Shown: positions 12,838-26,487 of the stretch, one piece after another
How the letters are laid out: every line of letters begins with the position of its first letter
Numbering within the stretch: position 1 is the stretch's first letter
Assembly (NCBI GenBank): GCA_030549775.1
Contig: CM060171.1
Span: forward strand, 139,284,859 to 139,348,858
Source of the DNA: Tamarix chinensis
Lineage: Eukaryota; Streptophyta; Magnoliopsida; Caryophyllales; Tamaricaceae
Reading direction: 5' to 3'
Length of the DNA: 64,000 bases
Made by a program: the position numbers and the translations under genes
Notes under the pieces: model-generated
Database searches by the model: none
What the model saw: the letters and a program-made list of their open reading frames with translations, nothing else
What the model was told of the DNA's origin: nothing

Positions 12838-12969
12838 CTTCTGGAGCAAAAACTGGGAATATCTTGTAGAGGTTTTATATGAAACGGGATAGTTATTAGT
12901 TAAGGATAGATAGAGGTCAGGTCATCCCGGCGATGCAGATATTTTATACGCTTCTTTTTCTCCAAGCAC

Positions 12970-12987
12970 GATTCTTCTAGAACTTTT
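12970..12987. promoter_or_regulatory. Heat-shock element 3 (distal)
   Basis: GATtcTTCtaGAActTTT: four alternating units with one mismatch each in the two outer units, about 210 bp beyond the TATA box. Confidence 0.6.
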
Positions 12988-12990
12988 GAT

Positions 12991-13689
12991 CCCTCGTGCA
13001 CGAAACTCATCCTAACTTCTCTGGAATTTACCGCCCGCGAAATTATTTCACGACAATTTCATCATTTTGTGTTCGGTTTAGCTTAAGAAACTAAGGGATA
13101 TATATATATATATATACACATATACGAAATTTTGTGAGGGAGAAACAAATAAGAGCGGTAGATGCTCTTGCCACTTTGCCGGCATATTTATCAATGGCGC
13201 CAACAAATAAGTTAAATTTTACTTCTCGACACAAGAAAATATCATGAAATTATTTCATGAACCAAATTAATTATTTTTATTTTATATCCCCCATATTTTA
13301 TCTATAATAATAATGTAATTATTTTTATTATTCATTGATGATTAGTTTTTAGATTATATTAATTATTATTATATAACATTTTCCACTCTTAGTTAAAATT
13401 ATATGACATAAAAATTGTCTTTAACATTAATAAGTACAATTCATAAAAGAAATGTTGTCACTTACCAAAAAAAAATGTTGTATTTTGTTTTAGAATAACA
13501 TTATTGTTTGTGGATAATAATATTAATAATAACTTCTTGTCAATGAGTATTCTAGATAGTTACTATTTTAATTAATGTTATTGAATGATAATAGTTAATA
13601 TATACCATCATAAATATTATGTACTAATAATATTTTTTTTAATTAAATAATGCATGCTATACATTTGGCTTTACTGATAATAGTTAATA
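12991..13689. other. AT-rich intergenic DNA upstream of the sHSP gene
   Basis: No gene is seen. A TA microsatellite lies at 13098-13116. The rest is A/T-rich with no recognised element. Confidence 0.5.
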
Positions 13690-14617
13690 TTTTTTTTGGT
13701 AAGTAAAATATTTATTACTTTCAAGGATAATTAAGAGTAGTACAAACTCATAATACAAAAACATCCAAAAAAAAGTTCAAAGCAAACTTCCTAAGACAAT
13801 AACACAATTCACTAAATCGGATGAAGTTTGATCTAGAGATAAATATCAATTCTTAGGTACCATTGGTCCTAGGTTCGAATCTCCCTCCTTTCTTTCTTCA
13901 TATTATAACATATTTATAGTGCTTCTACCTATATAGTAATTTATAATTGATTTTACGAGCTCCTTATGAAACTAAATAATAATAAATAAACAAAAACATA
14001 AGTCACTAACTTTTTATAGGATTTACAATGGTTAGCGCTTTCTATTTGGGTCACCGTTTAAATTATCTTCAATAAATGACCGACTTCTTGGTTCATGCTC
14101 TTAAAAATGTGCATGTTCCTTTCCTCGCAAATATGATAAATAACAACAACAAGCGGGGAACAATGCCCTTTTCGGTGGCCCCCCTTTTGCATCCTTCTAA
14201 CTATTAAATTAAGCGTATTTGCTCAGTGCCTACACCCCAAACCCTTTAGGATGATGCCCTATAGTTGTTTGGAGTATATGTAATAAGAGTAAAGGTGCTC
14301 GGCTAATTCCTCAATTCCCTCTTTGTATAGGACACATGGATTGTCAATTATAAATCCCATCCAAGCCATTTGATGTTTTGTGAACAATCCATGTTGCATA
14401 GTAAGCCACAAGTTCAACTTATGCCAAGGGATAGGATTCCAAACCACTTTCCACTATTTTATAGTAAAATCTTTCGACATGAGGTACTCAAAGGCCTTTG
14501 CAATACTGTACTTACCCTCCTTGCACATGTTTTTCCTACTAATTAACTTAAAGTAACCTACAAATTAGGGTTCGAGTTGTGGTAGTCTCCCTACAAACCA
14601 TGAAATTTGAGCACTAG
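13690..14617 (-). mobile_element. LINE-A, 3' part (antisense)
   Basis: The 3' end is the T-run at 13690-13697 followed by ggtaagtaaaatatttatta, which matches the 3' end of the better-preserved LINE at 56978. Further right comes the antisense zf-RVT region of plant L1-type ORF2 (about 14030-14610), for example the frame at 14259-14447. Stops are frequent. It continues on the other side of the solo LTR at 18067. A possible SINE-like insert lies in its 3' UTR (about 13830-13910). Confidence 0.7.
13830..13912 (+). other. Possible SINE-like insert with a Pol III B box
   Basis: GGTTCGAATC at 13872-13881 fits the Pol III B-box consensus (GGTTCGANNCC), followed by a pyrimidine tract as in plant tRNA-derived SINEs. 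No convincing A box or tRNA cloverleaf was found, so this is only a candidate. Confidence 0.2.
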
Positions 14618-17600
14618 TGTAATATCCTGCTTTTCAAAAACCTAAGTTATTCAGAGATTTATTTTGATGAAAATAAAATTACCTTATTTTCTACATTTAT
14701 AACATCCTTTCCTAGTTTTATTTTTTAAAATATATTATTTCCATTTCATAACCCTTTCTCACAAGTTCATGTCGCTGAGATTTTCTAAGTCACTTTTGGC
14801 TATCAATATTATTCCAAATAATCCTAATTCTTTTTTTTTGAATTATTGACTTCTTCTAAGTCTCTTAGGTTGGTTCAAAATTTTAATTAGATATTTATAA
14901 TATAAGTACTATTCATTCTCTAGTTAGATCTATTTTAGTGTTTTAAGTCCCAAAACGACCCTTTTAACTATCTAAATTGTACGAAACTTCTAGGATCACT
15001 ATATTTTAGTGTTTTTTTAGCTCAAAATGATTTAAAAATAATCTGAAATTAGTTTTATAATTTTTTAATTTGTTAAATATTATTATGTGTGTATATGTCA
15101 TCAAATTTAAATTTTCTTCTTTAACCTTCCTCTAACCTTTATGAAACTCTATCATAGCCTTACGTGTGTCAAAACCAATTCAACCAAGGGCTGAGATCAG
15201 CCATGGCTAGTGAAACTCCCCTCCACACAACTACAAAACATTCTAACCTTATGAAGTTACTAAAACACCCTTATACACCTAATTACGAAACTAAAATATG
15301 TATCGAATTTTATCCTGCACCACATGATCATATTCTAGTTACTGTAAACTCCAACCCTCTCATTTTCTCTCCTCTTGGCTGGTGAAAACAACACTACCAC
15401 TTACCACCCTAAATATCACCAAACAGCCACCAATCTTCATCCATGATTCTTCTTTTTATTCACTCTTGAATATTAGATTAACTCAATTGTATTTTTAACT
15501 AAATAAAAGGGGATTGATTTAGAGGATTAGGATAAATCCACTATTTCTTCAAGCTTCCATTTTTTCTTGAATTTTAGATTAGGTAAACACCCCCTTTTTA
15601 CTTGTAGATAAAGTTTTGTATGACTAGCATGATATATTATGGTTATAATTGATTGTACTTTGTTTGGTTGAATCTTGGATTTTTTTAAAAATAAATAAAT
15701 CTAGGCCCTTTTTTATTCTATTGTTGTTTTGTTAATTTTTTAACACTGTGTTAATCTTGATAATTTATAGATCAACTTTAATGCATATTATGATATGCTT
15801 TCATTATCTTAAGAATTATTTTTAGTTGATTGACATTTTTTTCATGATTTAAGGGTTTTTTATTCTTTGAGTGTTTTATGTAATTGAGTATACCATGTTA
15901 TAGGTTACAATTTGTTGATGAATTCTCATATATAGTATAAATCGATTTGTGAATGTTATGATGCTCTAATTTTTGTTTAAAAATCTTAAAATATTAAGTG
16001 TTATTCATAATATTTGATGTGTTTTTGGTTAATGATGCCCTAATTACACTAAGGTTTAAACTTGATTAATCATGTTTATGACAGATATTTTCTCAAAAGT
16101 CAATAATTAATCCAAAATGTACTTTTAGTATAGATAGGAGCCAATGGTCAATCTTTGGCCATTGATCATTAACTTTAACCTTATTGATAGTAAATTAGCA
16201 CAGATAGTAAGTCTTAGTAAATAGTAATTCTCTGTATTAAAATATTTTTTTGTTTTTATTTTTAAGCTTACTAGTATAAAATGACATTTTCTATGGTATA
16301 TAAATAGCGATCTTTGTGAATAGTAAGTTATTTTAAATTTGATTTGGGATCTGGTTTTGACCTGGCTAAGTTATTTATATGTGTAATTTTTGTTAAATTT
16401 GTCCCTAACGATAAAAATGGTTTTTGGTGTTTCACACTATTTTTTGGGTGTCTGAATCCTTTGAATAGGATATCAAATCTTCAAAGGATATTTTTTATGG
16501 ATTGACTAATTAGAGGAAAAATGTGCTAGGTAGAACTTTAGGGCCTTGTTGACTTAAGTTTAACTTTTTGTTGGTTTTCTAGAAGTTTTACTCTATAAGA
16601 GTTGTATTGTTTTTGCTTGCTAAAACTTTTCTCATGGATTCTAACCTTTAGCCTATGATTTTGGATTTTTTTTATAAAAAAATTAGGGATCTTTTGATCA
16701 ATGGCGATCCTTAGGATCAATTGGTTTTCATGGTTTTGAATGAACGTTCTTTGAGGCTTGGTGCCATAAACACTTATGTGTGTAAATGATTATATTTGTG
16801 ATGTGAATGGTTAAGATAATCTTTTTTAAAACAGCAAATGTGTTTTCCTTTAAAACCAACACATGCCCTCTAAAATTTTATTTCCTATTTTCATAAACCA
16901 TAGGGGGATGTTAGCTATATATTAGCTTCATACCTTTTCTATTTTATAGGTCCTTTTGAACACCGTAGAGGGTGTGCACGCCTAGTGATTATGATTCCAT
17001 TGTTGAGGCCACAATGATTGGAGACCATTGGTGGTGGAAACCATTAGTCGTTGGCATTGGATGTCCAAACTGTCATGGCATTTGATAGCTGATATGAGGT
17101 GGTTGTGTTGTCTTAGATAAGCCCCTCAACTTAAATTTTCATGTGTATTGGAGTCAAGATCCTATCATTGATTCCTTACCAAGATGGTTATTTGTTGAAT
17201 TATGGGTAAGAAGGTTATATGTATGAGTTCCTTAACGTGATGGATATGGTTGTGATTTTAACCTACGTGTCTAGTTGTGATGGGAAATGATGTACGTATA
17301 TGAGTATTGAAATGTGTTTAATGTAAACACTTGTACGGCCATGAGTCAAATGAAATAAATATATTAGGAAATGCATGCTAGAGATGCCTATAGTTTCTAC
17401 CTGATTCATCTTTATGCCTATTCGATCCTTTGTGATTTTTTATTTTATACATTATACACTAATCTAGGTTGCTAGCTTGAAGTTACCCTATGTGGTTAAT
17501 TTTAAGCACCAAAGATACATTCTTTCTTATATAATTTATGATTATTCCTCTATCTCAGTGTGATCCATGATTTACTTCTCCATCTCAACATGTATTATGT

Positions 17601-18066
17601 GTATTATGTGGGCATGTTATCACTTGTAGTAAGTTGTTTTTACTCAATACACTCTCTATACTAATACCAAACTATTTCAATTCTTGTATAGGTATCTCGT
17701 ACTATGCTTATACGGGGATTGAGAGTGTTGAGTCTTGGATTGGATCAATAGGCATTTCATTTTTTATCACTAAGATCTCACATTCTATTTCATTTTGGCT
17801 CGTGTTGAACTCTATTATAACTTTTGATCTTATATTTATTTTTCTATATTGTTTCATAAGTCTTGCATTAGACTTGGATCAAATGACAACCACACTTGTC
17901 TCTTAAGATATGAGTTTAGTTTTTAGTCTTTCACCCAGTGTAGGTTAGGTATTGATTATACATTTCCTACGTGATATGTGTCAATAGCATCCTACATTTA
18001 TTATTTAGCTTATGTAAATTATCTTATAAGACAAAAAAAAATGGTTATGAAAATATGGGTGTTATA
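14618..18066 (+). mobile_element. Solo long LTR (copy 1), plus orientation, within LINE-A
   Basis: It starts TGTAATATCC at 14618 and ends ATGGGTGTTATA at 18066 (3449 bp). The flanking 5-mers are ACTAG (14613-14617) and AGTAG (18067-18071), a target duplication with one mismatch. The LINE reading continues across the junction, which confirms insertion. There is no primer-binding site, polypurine tract or polyprotein, so it is a solo LTR left by recombination. The terminal dinucleotide is TA instead of CA. Frames inside it, such as 15164-15385 and 17634-17906, are not genes. Confidence 0.8.
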
Positions 18067-18689
18067 AGTAGCCCTTGCATTCCATAAGTTCCTTCCCCTT
18101 AAGAAGTAATAATGTATCCATCATTCCCACAAGACATGTTTCTTGAAGGTTATATTCTAATGTATCTAGCCTAGTGTAGCAATATTTCGTCACTCCAAGT
18201 TAAGTAGACCTAGACCCCCCTCTTTCTTAGGCTTACAAACCTCTTCCTAATATACAAGACTATTTTTCATTGTACATGGAGTTCTATACTAAGGGAAATG
18301 TCTACACAATATCATTCTCATGAATAATATTTTTTGGGAGAAAGTACATCAAACTCCAATAGGCTTGAATCCCAAATGATGCCAGCATGACTAGTTGGAT
18401 CTGACCTACATAACTTAGGTATCTAATGTGCCATGCATATAGTCTACTTGTGAGTTCCTCTACCAATAATTGACGCTTAGCAGTCTTTAATGTACACTAA
18501 AGAAGAGGGAATCCTATATTTTTCACTAGTAATGATCCATCGAGTATATGTAACCTCTATACAACTCTTGTACGATTGCCTTCATCACGCCACATCCATA
18601 ATAGATATTTATTTTTCTTGCATTTAATTGGAACCTTAAAAGGCCAGAGAATGTGGAGAGCACCTCATGAATAACCATCATCAAGTTTA
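18067..18689 (-). mobile_element. LINE-A, middle part (antisense)
   Basis: The minus strand reads through the end of the reverse transcriptase and the following connector. Near 18090-18140 it gives 'LWE.WIHYYFLRGRNLW', parallel to the plant LINE pattern 'LWVRWIHxxYLKGRDFW'. Near 18540-18600 it gives a 'KYLLWMWRDEG'-like phrase. It is split from its neighbours by solo LTRs on both sides. Confidence 0.7.
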
Positions 18690-21499
18690 TGTAATACTCC
18701 GTTTATAGAAACCTTAATTATAAAACTAAAAAATATATGGAATTAACTATGATAATTATTGTAGGGTGTTCGATATTAAATGTGTTAATATTATGTGGAT
18801 TATTATGGCAAAATAGATATGAATTTAATTAGGATAAAATCTAGATAGTTTTGGGTTATTAGTTTTAACCTTAGTTAGAACTCTAAACTTTATATATATT
18901 ACAGAGGCACCCGAATTCTACTAATCAAATGTTTTTTCCCCAATTCGATTAACCTAACTAGCATCCCCAACATATTCTAATTGTTGGTTTTTTGCTACCC
19001 CTATTCCCCAGCGTATATGTATCCTCCATGCGATCCTACTCCTTCACATTCACTCTATCTCTGTCCCATGTTCTTCTCATCCATGCTTTGCTCATCCTTT
19101 TGCACACCGTCATCTATATAAGCCTCCATCTTCTCTTATTTTGGTGTTGTTGATTCAGACCAACAACCCTATATCCTTTCCTCTTCTTCCTCTCCCTTCT
19201 CCCTACCTCTAGTTTTCATTCAAGTCTGCACCACCATCACTATAGCCCCTCATGCTATTAACCTTTTAATATCTTCATCTCCACTACTTACCACCAACGA
19301 GCAATACTTCCCCATCATTTACCCTCTTCATCAAACAACCATCACCATCTTAGGCATAACCCATGCGTTCTCTTGCATGGTTTTTCCCTCTCTCACATGG
19401 TACATACACGAAGCACTCATAACCCGTGCACTTCTCTCCTAGCTTTCTCCTCACTTGCTCGTGACCCCTGTGCACAACCCATGTACTTCCTTCCTCCTCC
19501 ACTGGTGCATGTATTTCATGCATGACCATGCACCATTTCCTTTACACAACTGTGCTTATACCATGTGCAAAACCTCATCTATCCATCCTTTGTGTGACCT
19601 TGTGGCGTTGCACTCCCCTACCTACGTGACTTTATGCCGCAACCTCCCCCTCTTTTGTGTGAGTGGGTGACACAGCTCCCCCTACATGAGTGGGTGACAT
19701 TTATCCCTCCTTGCGAAGTGGAGATCTCATGTTGTTAAGCCTCTGTATCATGAGTGTCATCTGTTGGTTACTCCATTGCTGCATTGTTGCCTCGCATAGG
19801 TTCCGTTGCCTTGATTATTTTATAACCCCTTTCCCAATTTTGTTATAGTAAAAAAATTGTATTATTTAAGATACTAATATATGTTTTTTGTTGTTGATTG
19901 CTTAGGTACACTGGAAATATCATGGAGATAACGAACTTTTTGTGCTTTTGTGTAGCTTAGATTTAGGTAAATCAAATTTCTTATGAGATAGTAGAACTTT
20001 CTGTGTAAGCATGATAGGTTAATTAGATCTTGATTTATGTTAGAGTTTTAGGTTATGATGGCGTTATGAAATGCATGATAAGATAACACCACATTCTTAA
20101 ATATTTAACACATACCATTGATTTACCATAATTATGAGATGTATGTATGTGAAATGTGTAAAATAGTTAACGTTTGCATGTCTAGAGTCTAGTTAGGTTT
20201 TTGACCTTGTCAACATATTATGTTTATGCTATGTTAAGCATTCCATAATTATCATTTCATGTTTATCTAGAGTTGATATAACTAACATAAAAGCATGCAC
20301 GCATGATTATGTATAAAACTCGATAATTGTTATTCTTATATTCTAGGGTTAAAAGGACTTTCTTATGTGCACCATGATGATAATTGTCCTTTTAAATACC
20401 TTATCATGTTATTAATATGTATGTAAGTGTTTCATTGTAATAACCAATATATCTAAATTTTAATTTTATTAAACTTAATGATTTTACTAATATAATTTGA
20501 TAAAAATACTTAATTATTTTAATTTTGATTTATTTTATGACTTTATCGACAGTTTCAAATTCATATTAGAATTTGATTAATTGTTGTTGTTTTAGATTAT
20601 TCTAGATAAGTTTGTTCACGACCATGATTTTATTATATTCATATAATTTTATTTTTAATTTAAAACTATATTTATGTTCCCTCGTGTTCCTTTTTAATAT
20701 TTTCAAATTCATTTTTTATTATAACTTTATCATGTTATTACAACTTGGTTTTATAGTTGTAATTTGTTAACAAAATATTTTTTTTTAATTATAAAATCCC
20801 CCTTAAAATAGCAAAATCATTTTAATGATTTTTATCCATAGTAAATAATTTTGAATTTGAAGTTATCTTTTGTATGATGTCGTTAAAATATCCAAAAAAA
20901 TTTAAGTTAAAAAGATTTTCATAACTTATTTATGATTTTCTTTCTCCCCTATTTTCCTTTCCCATTTATTTCATGTAAAATACAAACCCATTCTTGACCC
21001 TTGAATCTTCCTCTTCTTTGCTCCCTTTCTCCTTTGCTAGCATCACCACCACATCACTATCGTGCATGCCACTGCCCAAATCCCCCCATCTTCGTTGCCA
21101 CTTCTCCTCCACCGTAGCAGGTCTTGGTGGAACCACGAGAGCAAGGATGTAGCACTAACAATAGACAAGACACGGCACAAGAGTAATGAATCCCAACCAC
21201 CTCGAGCCCAGCCAACTAGCCATGAGCAATGTTGAACTTCCGATAGAGCTTCCTTGGTCTTCACTGACTCTGATTTGCAATATTTCATTTAGCATAAATT
21301 ACCCCAAACCCTAACTTTGATTTTGATTGATTTTGTATAGATTGGGTTTAGTTAAGCTAAATTAGTTATTTAATTACATATGTATGTGTTGTATGATTGA
21401 TTTTGATGTCTTGATTATGGTGTATGTGATTGAATTCTGAAATTTGGGATATTAACTTGGTTATGTCCAGTTTTATTGGATTCTTTTGATTAAGCTATT

Positions 21500-22460
21500 T
21501 TAAATAAATTAATTTTATAATATAATTTTAAATATATCTAATTTCATATTGAAACTATCAATTTGAGAAATTTATGTGGAATTAATTAGAATTAAATTTC
21601 TAAGCCAAAACCCTTGCATATTGAAATTTAATTACAATAATTGAATTATTTCATTCAATTAACTTTACAATATACCTGTAAATGTGTTTAATTTCATGCT
21701 AGAAGTGTCAATTTGGGAAAATTCTATAAAATCTATCAGAATTGGATTTTAGCTCAAAATATTACAGATCTAAATTGGATTGTGTAATTGAGTGATTTTA
21801 TTCAATTGATTATATAATTTGCATTATAATATGTTTAATTTCATTTACAATACATCAATTTAAATATTTTAACTAGAATTGACCGAATTTGCATTTTAGA
21901 CTCAATACCCCTAATCTTGTTAAATTATGTCTTTACTTTATTAGTTTTGATCAATTGATTCTATAATATGTTATAAAATAGGTCTAATTACATTTATAAA
22001 CATTTAATGTAAATAAATTAATATAATTCAACCGAATTACATTTTTAAGCCTAAAACCCTAACTTTCAAATTAAATTATGAAATTGGTTATTTGTATAGT
22101 TATTTTTTCTAAATATGAATTTATAGAAATATTTAAAATGACCTTAATTACATTTTAACAACTTAAATTAGGATGAATTGATTTGGATTATCTGAATTTA
22201 TATCTTGGGCTTTAAAACCCTAATTTTTGAAAAATAATTATCTTAAATTGGCTACTTGTAAGATTACTTTGTTGAAATTTATTATCTAGATCTTTCTAAA
22301 AAATTTTAAATTGTATTTTTAAACTATCAATTTGAAGTAATCAAATTTAATTGGTTGATTAGCACTTCGGGTTTAGAAACCTTAATTTTTAAAGATAAAT
22401 TTATAAAATTGATTTGGCTATGATACTTTTACCCAATTAGTTACTAACTTTGATTTAAAA
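21500..22460 (+). repeat. Degenerate tandem array, about 150-165 bp units
   Basis: About six diverged units follow one another, starting near 21508, 21663, 21812, 21960, 22117 and 22281. Each carries, in order, a 'taatttcat/taattacatt' phrase, 'tcaatttg.gaaat', 'aattaattagaatt', 'aagccyaaaaccctaa', and a closing 'ttcaattgat' or 'gaaattg' phrase. The flanking solo LTR copies do not show it, so it looks like an expansion private to copy B. Confidence 0.65.
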
Positions 22461-22850
22461 TAATTTGAACTATATTTTTATCTTATCAGCGTGGATTAGT
22501 TATCTAAAGTTGGTTAGTTTGTCTTTTTTGTTATAAAATCAAATTAGCAAGTCATTTTGACAAAATTAACTTATCTTCTATTGTCATCTCCCCAATTTAT
22601 CAAGTTAATTTGAAATGTCCTAAGTGATATATGTTAAACTTGATTTGTTTAATACTTAATTTTGAATCTTAATAGAGCTATGCACTTCAGTCTTAGGTTT
22701 TGGACATGTTTTTTAAGAAATTATGTTTGTGCCTTTCCTCGTTGATTAAATTACAATACTTGAATTATTGATCGTGAAGATAGTTTCTAACATGGTCTTA
22801 CGATTTCTATCGGCTATCTAGGAAAATATCATTGTGGATTCTTGAAAATT

Positions 22851-24230
22851 TGATAAAATAACTAATAATAGGATGATTATCCCTCTTTATATGCCTATTT
22901 CCATGGATTCTTTATGCATATTGTTGGATTTTCTATTAGATTTGTGGATACTGCATACTTTGGCATTTTGTTTTGTAGGTGCACTCAATGGATACAAATA
23001 AAGCTAATATTAGACAATATCAAGGCTTTAATTGAAAAGTGAAGAGTTTTTCCTTTGATTCAATCTTAATTTGGAAAAGTGTAAAGAGAAAAGTTATAGA
23101 TCTTCTTCTCACCTTTCCAACACATCTAAGATCACCTCATTCTAACTCCATACGAAGAAGTTATGAGCCAACATGGTTGTATAGGTTTTAAGCGTGATTA
23201 CTTATTCTCTAACCCCAACACAGTCGTGTTGAGTGTCAGCTTTTGTTTTCTTAGAGAGATTTTAAAGGATCGAACAGTTACATTCAACAACAGATTTTGC
23301 TAGACCTAATGAAGCACGACCCAAGGCATATCGGAAGGCTATCTTTCATTCTGTTTGCTCTTTGATATTCCTCTCTAGTTTTCATCTCTCTCTTATACAT
23401 AAACTTGTCAGACTAAATCCTCTGCTTTTGATTTGTAACGTCAATTATGGATAATTGAAGCACTATATTGAACTCCATCTCTACAGTTTTATCTATTCTA
23501 TTTCTCTTCTACTATTATGTGTTTGATTTCATTATTATGCTTTATGATTTTATTTATGTATGAGTAATTAATTGTTCTAGGATCGAATTAGGTTCGATTC
23601 CATTATTAATTTAATGAATTGATTGAAATATTATCAAAATTGTTTTAATCACGTTATTCAATTGCTAGCATTTAATTAATCAAGTTTAGACAAATTGACC
23701 ATTATTTTAATCTAATTAGGTTTTTATTTAGAATTGAAAGATTATAATTAACACCGGAACTTAGAAATTGAATGAGAATTGCCGAATCACGAAAGTAGTT
23801 TAGTGATTCTAGGGAATTGATTAAATTAGCTTGTTCTTAATGAGTTTTAATTAGAACTATAGCCATGAAAATAGGTTTTTAGATTTAATTAAGCATGATT
23901 TTTATTTTTCAAAAGATATTAATGGTTAATTTTGGCTAATTATTCCTAATGTATTGAAAAAATCCGACATAAGATAGATTTATTTATCAAATTACATTGG
24001 AATTATAACTGAAATTCAATCCTAGGCTTGTTTCTAATTGACTGAATTCATACTTAGTAGTTTCTATCATTTTTGTTAATTTATTTACATACAGTTATCA
24101 CCCATTCATTTCCAATTATTCGTTTAGATAGTCAAAAGCAATAAAAATCAGTAGTTAACACTGAAGTCCCAGATGATATGACCTTGATTTTCTATTACGA
24201 CATCTGTACGCTTGTGGAATTAAGTGAACA
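22851..24230 (+). mobile_element. Solo LTR of a second gypsy-type family, plus orientation
   Basis: It starts TGATAAAATAACTAATAA and ends ...GTGAACA at 24230. Its final ~70 bp ('...gatatgaccttgattttctattacgac.tctgtacgcttgtgg') match the 3' end of the minus-strand LTR at 37869-39344 ('ggatacaaccttgacatgctacaacgaagtcgtatggttgtgg'). It also contains 'aactccatacgaagaagttatgagcc', a phrase characteristic of Tat/Athila-type LTR leaders. No clear target duplication was found, and the left boundary is approximate. Confidence 0.55.
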
Positions 24231-24240
24231 ATTCTCGATC

Positions 24241-24246
<6 letters not shown>

Positions 24247-24282
<36 letters not shown>
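24247..24282. repeat. TC microsatellite
   Basis: A perfect (TC)n run immediately right of the nested solo LTR. Confidence 0.95.
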
Positions 24283-24293
<11 letters not shown>

Positions 24294-25347
24294 AACTAGT
24301 GTCAGACTTAGGTAAGTCTCTACTTAGCTTTGTTTATGGTGGAATCATGAGATGTACATCTTCTTGAAGTACCTTATCTTGTATGGTACTTCCATGATTA
24401 TATGAGCGTATAATATTCAATGCAAATGCATGTTACCCCACCTTTATATTATTTGAAAGAGTTTCAGTATATGAAAGGTTGAATATGATTTTGTTGTTAA
24501 CATGGTTAGATAATTATGAAATGTCTGGTGATTTTAGTGCATGTTGGTGTGTCTTAATTATAATTGCTTTGGAAAATTATATCATTAGTTAAGTATGAAT
24601 TGAAATTGTATGATACCTTATGTTAAGCTTTATGCCATGGAATTGTTAGGCTTTAATGCCACTCGAAATTGATCACTTTTATTGCCACTAAAAAATTATC
24701 GGTTTTAATGCCACTTGGATTATTTGCCTTTAATGCTATTTGAAATTTATTGGCTTTAATTCCAATTGAATCAATCAACTTTAATGCCACTTGAAATTGA
24801 CTAGCTTTAATGCCACTCAAACTGGATTTAATAATAGAATTACATTGTGTTGATGGAAGTGATTTAATTGTTGTTATGTGGGCATGATTTATGCTTTGTC
24901 ACATCCTTAAATAAAACATTAATCAATTAAAGTGAAAGATATAAAGTAAGGAATTATACCACTCAGGGTAGCTATTCAAATTAGGTTTGGTACTCACTTG
25001 GCACCATTCTGGTATTTTTTGCTTATGTGATCTGTGGTGCCTTATGAGATTTGGAGAGACCCTCTTCTACTATATAGGTGGCTCGATATATTTCAACCCT
25101 ATAAGGGGTATGCATACTTAAGTGGTTAGGTGCCCTATTTAGTGGTAGTCTAATTACGTTTTTGGGTGGGTCAGCTAGTTCTAGTATAGTTCGAGTATTA
25201 AATTAGTTGTTACAATTTCTTTGAGTCTCCATCCTCAAGTTAATATAATCAAATGGTTGTGATTATAATAATGAATTATAATAATCAATTATTATTTTTG
25301 ATTCATGGAATTTATATTTTATTATCCTAAGCATGCCACTCAACTGT

Positions 25348-26440
25348 TGGTGTGGTCGTAGCCGACATGCAATTTTAACCCTATTGTTGACAATTGTAGT
25401 ATTGGTAAATAAGGGTATCGTTATATACCAAAGATTGAGAGGGATCACCTCTTTTAACTAGCTCAAAAAATAATACAAATAAAAAAACTAAAACAGATAA
25501 AATAAATAAATAAGAAAACACTAATTGGGGTTTTAAAAATAGAAAATAATAAAAGGAATAACTAAAATAAAATAATAAAATACTAAAAATAATGGATAAC
25601 CACATATATGATAAATATGCTAGGAAAATCGAAATCCACCATTATATTAGGTCAAAATATAATAATAATTTCTAAGTTAATTATAAGAAAGAGATTGACT
25701 AAGTTGTAAGCCAAAAGCTGGTCTATATACCTTATTACTTTCCTAAATTAATTAATATGAAAAAGTGTCAATATTAATCCTATTAAATACTAGCAATATA
25801 ATAGCAACAAACGGATCCTATGTTTAAATAGATTTAATACATTAAGTATAATTAGAATGATGTCAATCTAAGTACACAAACTAGTACAATAAGCATGTCT
25901 AACTGTATTTATCTCCTTTGACCCACACGTATCTAAATGTTTCACTACTCCGATTAGACTCACAAAACTATTAGGTGAATTGTTATATGCAATTTATACA
26001 TATAAATTCTAACATATTTATATGGCCATCTAGTAGGCATACACTCCTACATACTGTCACTATAAGGAAACCAGAAAAAGGCATACACTATATAAATTAT
26101 ACTTGACATAATTATATATATAAATGATAGTAATTAAAATAGAGTCAAAGAACAATCCCATGAAACAAAGAAAAATAAAATCATATCTCAAACCATAATC
26201 TATGATTTCATTCTATTCCCCAAAAATAAATAATCAGCCAATCATAATGGTTAAAATAATACATAGAAATATGTATTAAAAATATAAATCAAAAATAGAG
26301 AAAGAAATAATCGAAAGTAATTATGGATGAAAGATCAGAATTTTATTTAGATGAAAATTTGTAAAATTTTATCTGAAATAAATCTTTTCGGTATCTCTAT
26401 TCTCTTTTTTTTTTTCTCGACAACCTTTATTTCTATGTAG

Positions 26441-26487
<47 letters not shown>

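Noticed and set aside
17634..17906. 90-aa hydrophobic plus-strand frame
   Set aside because: Inside solo LTR copy 1; A/T-rich composition gives Ile/Phe/Ser-rich residues.
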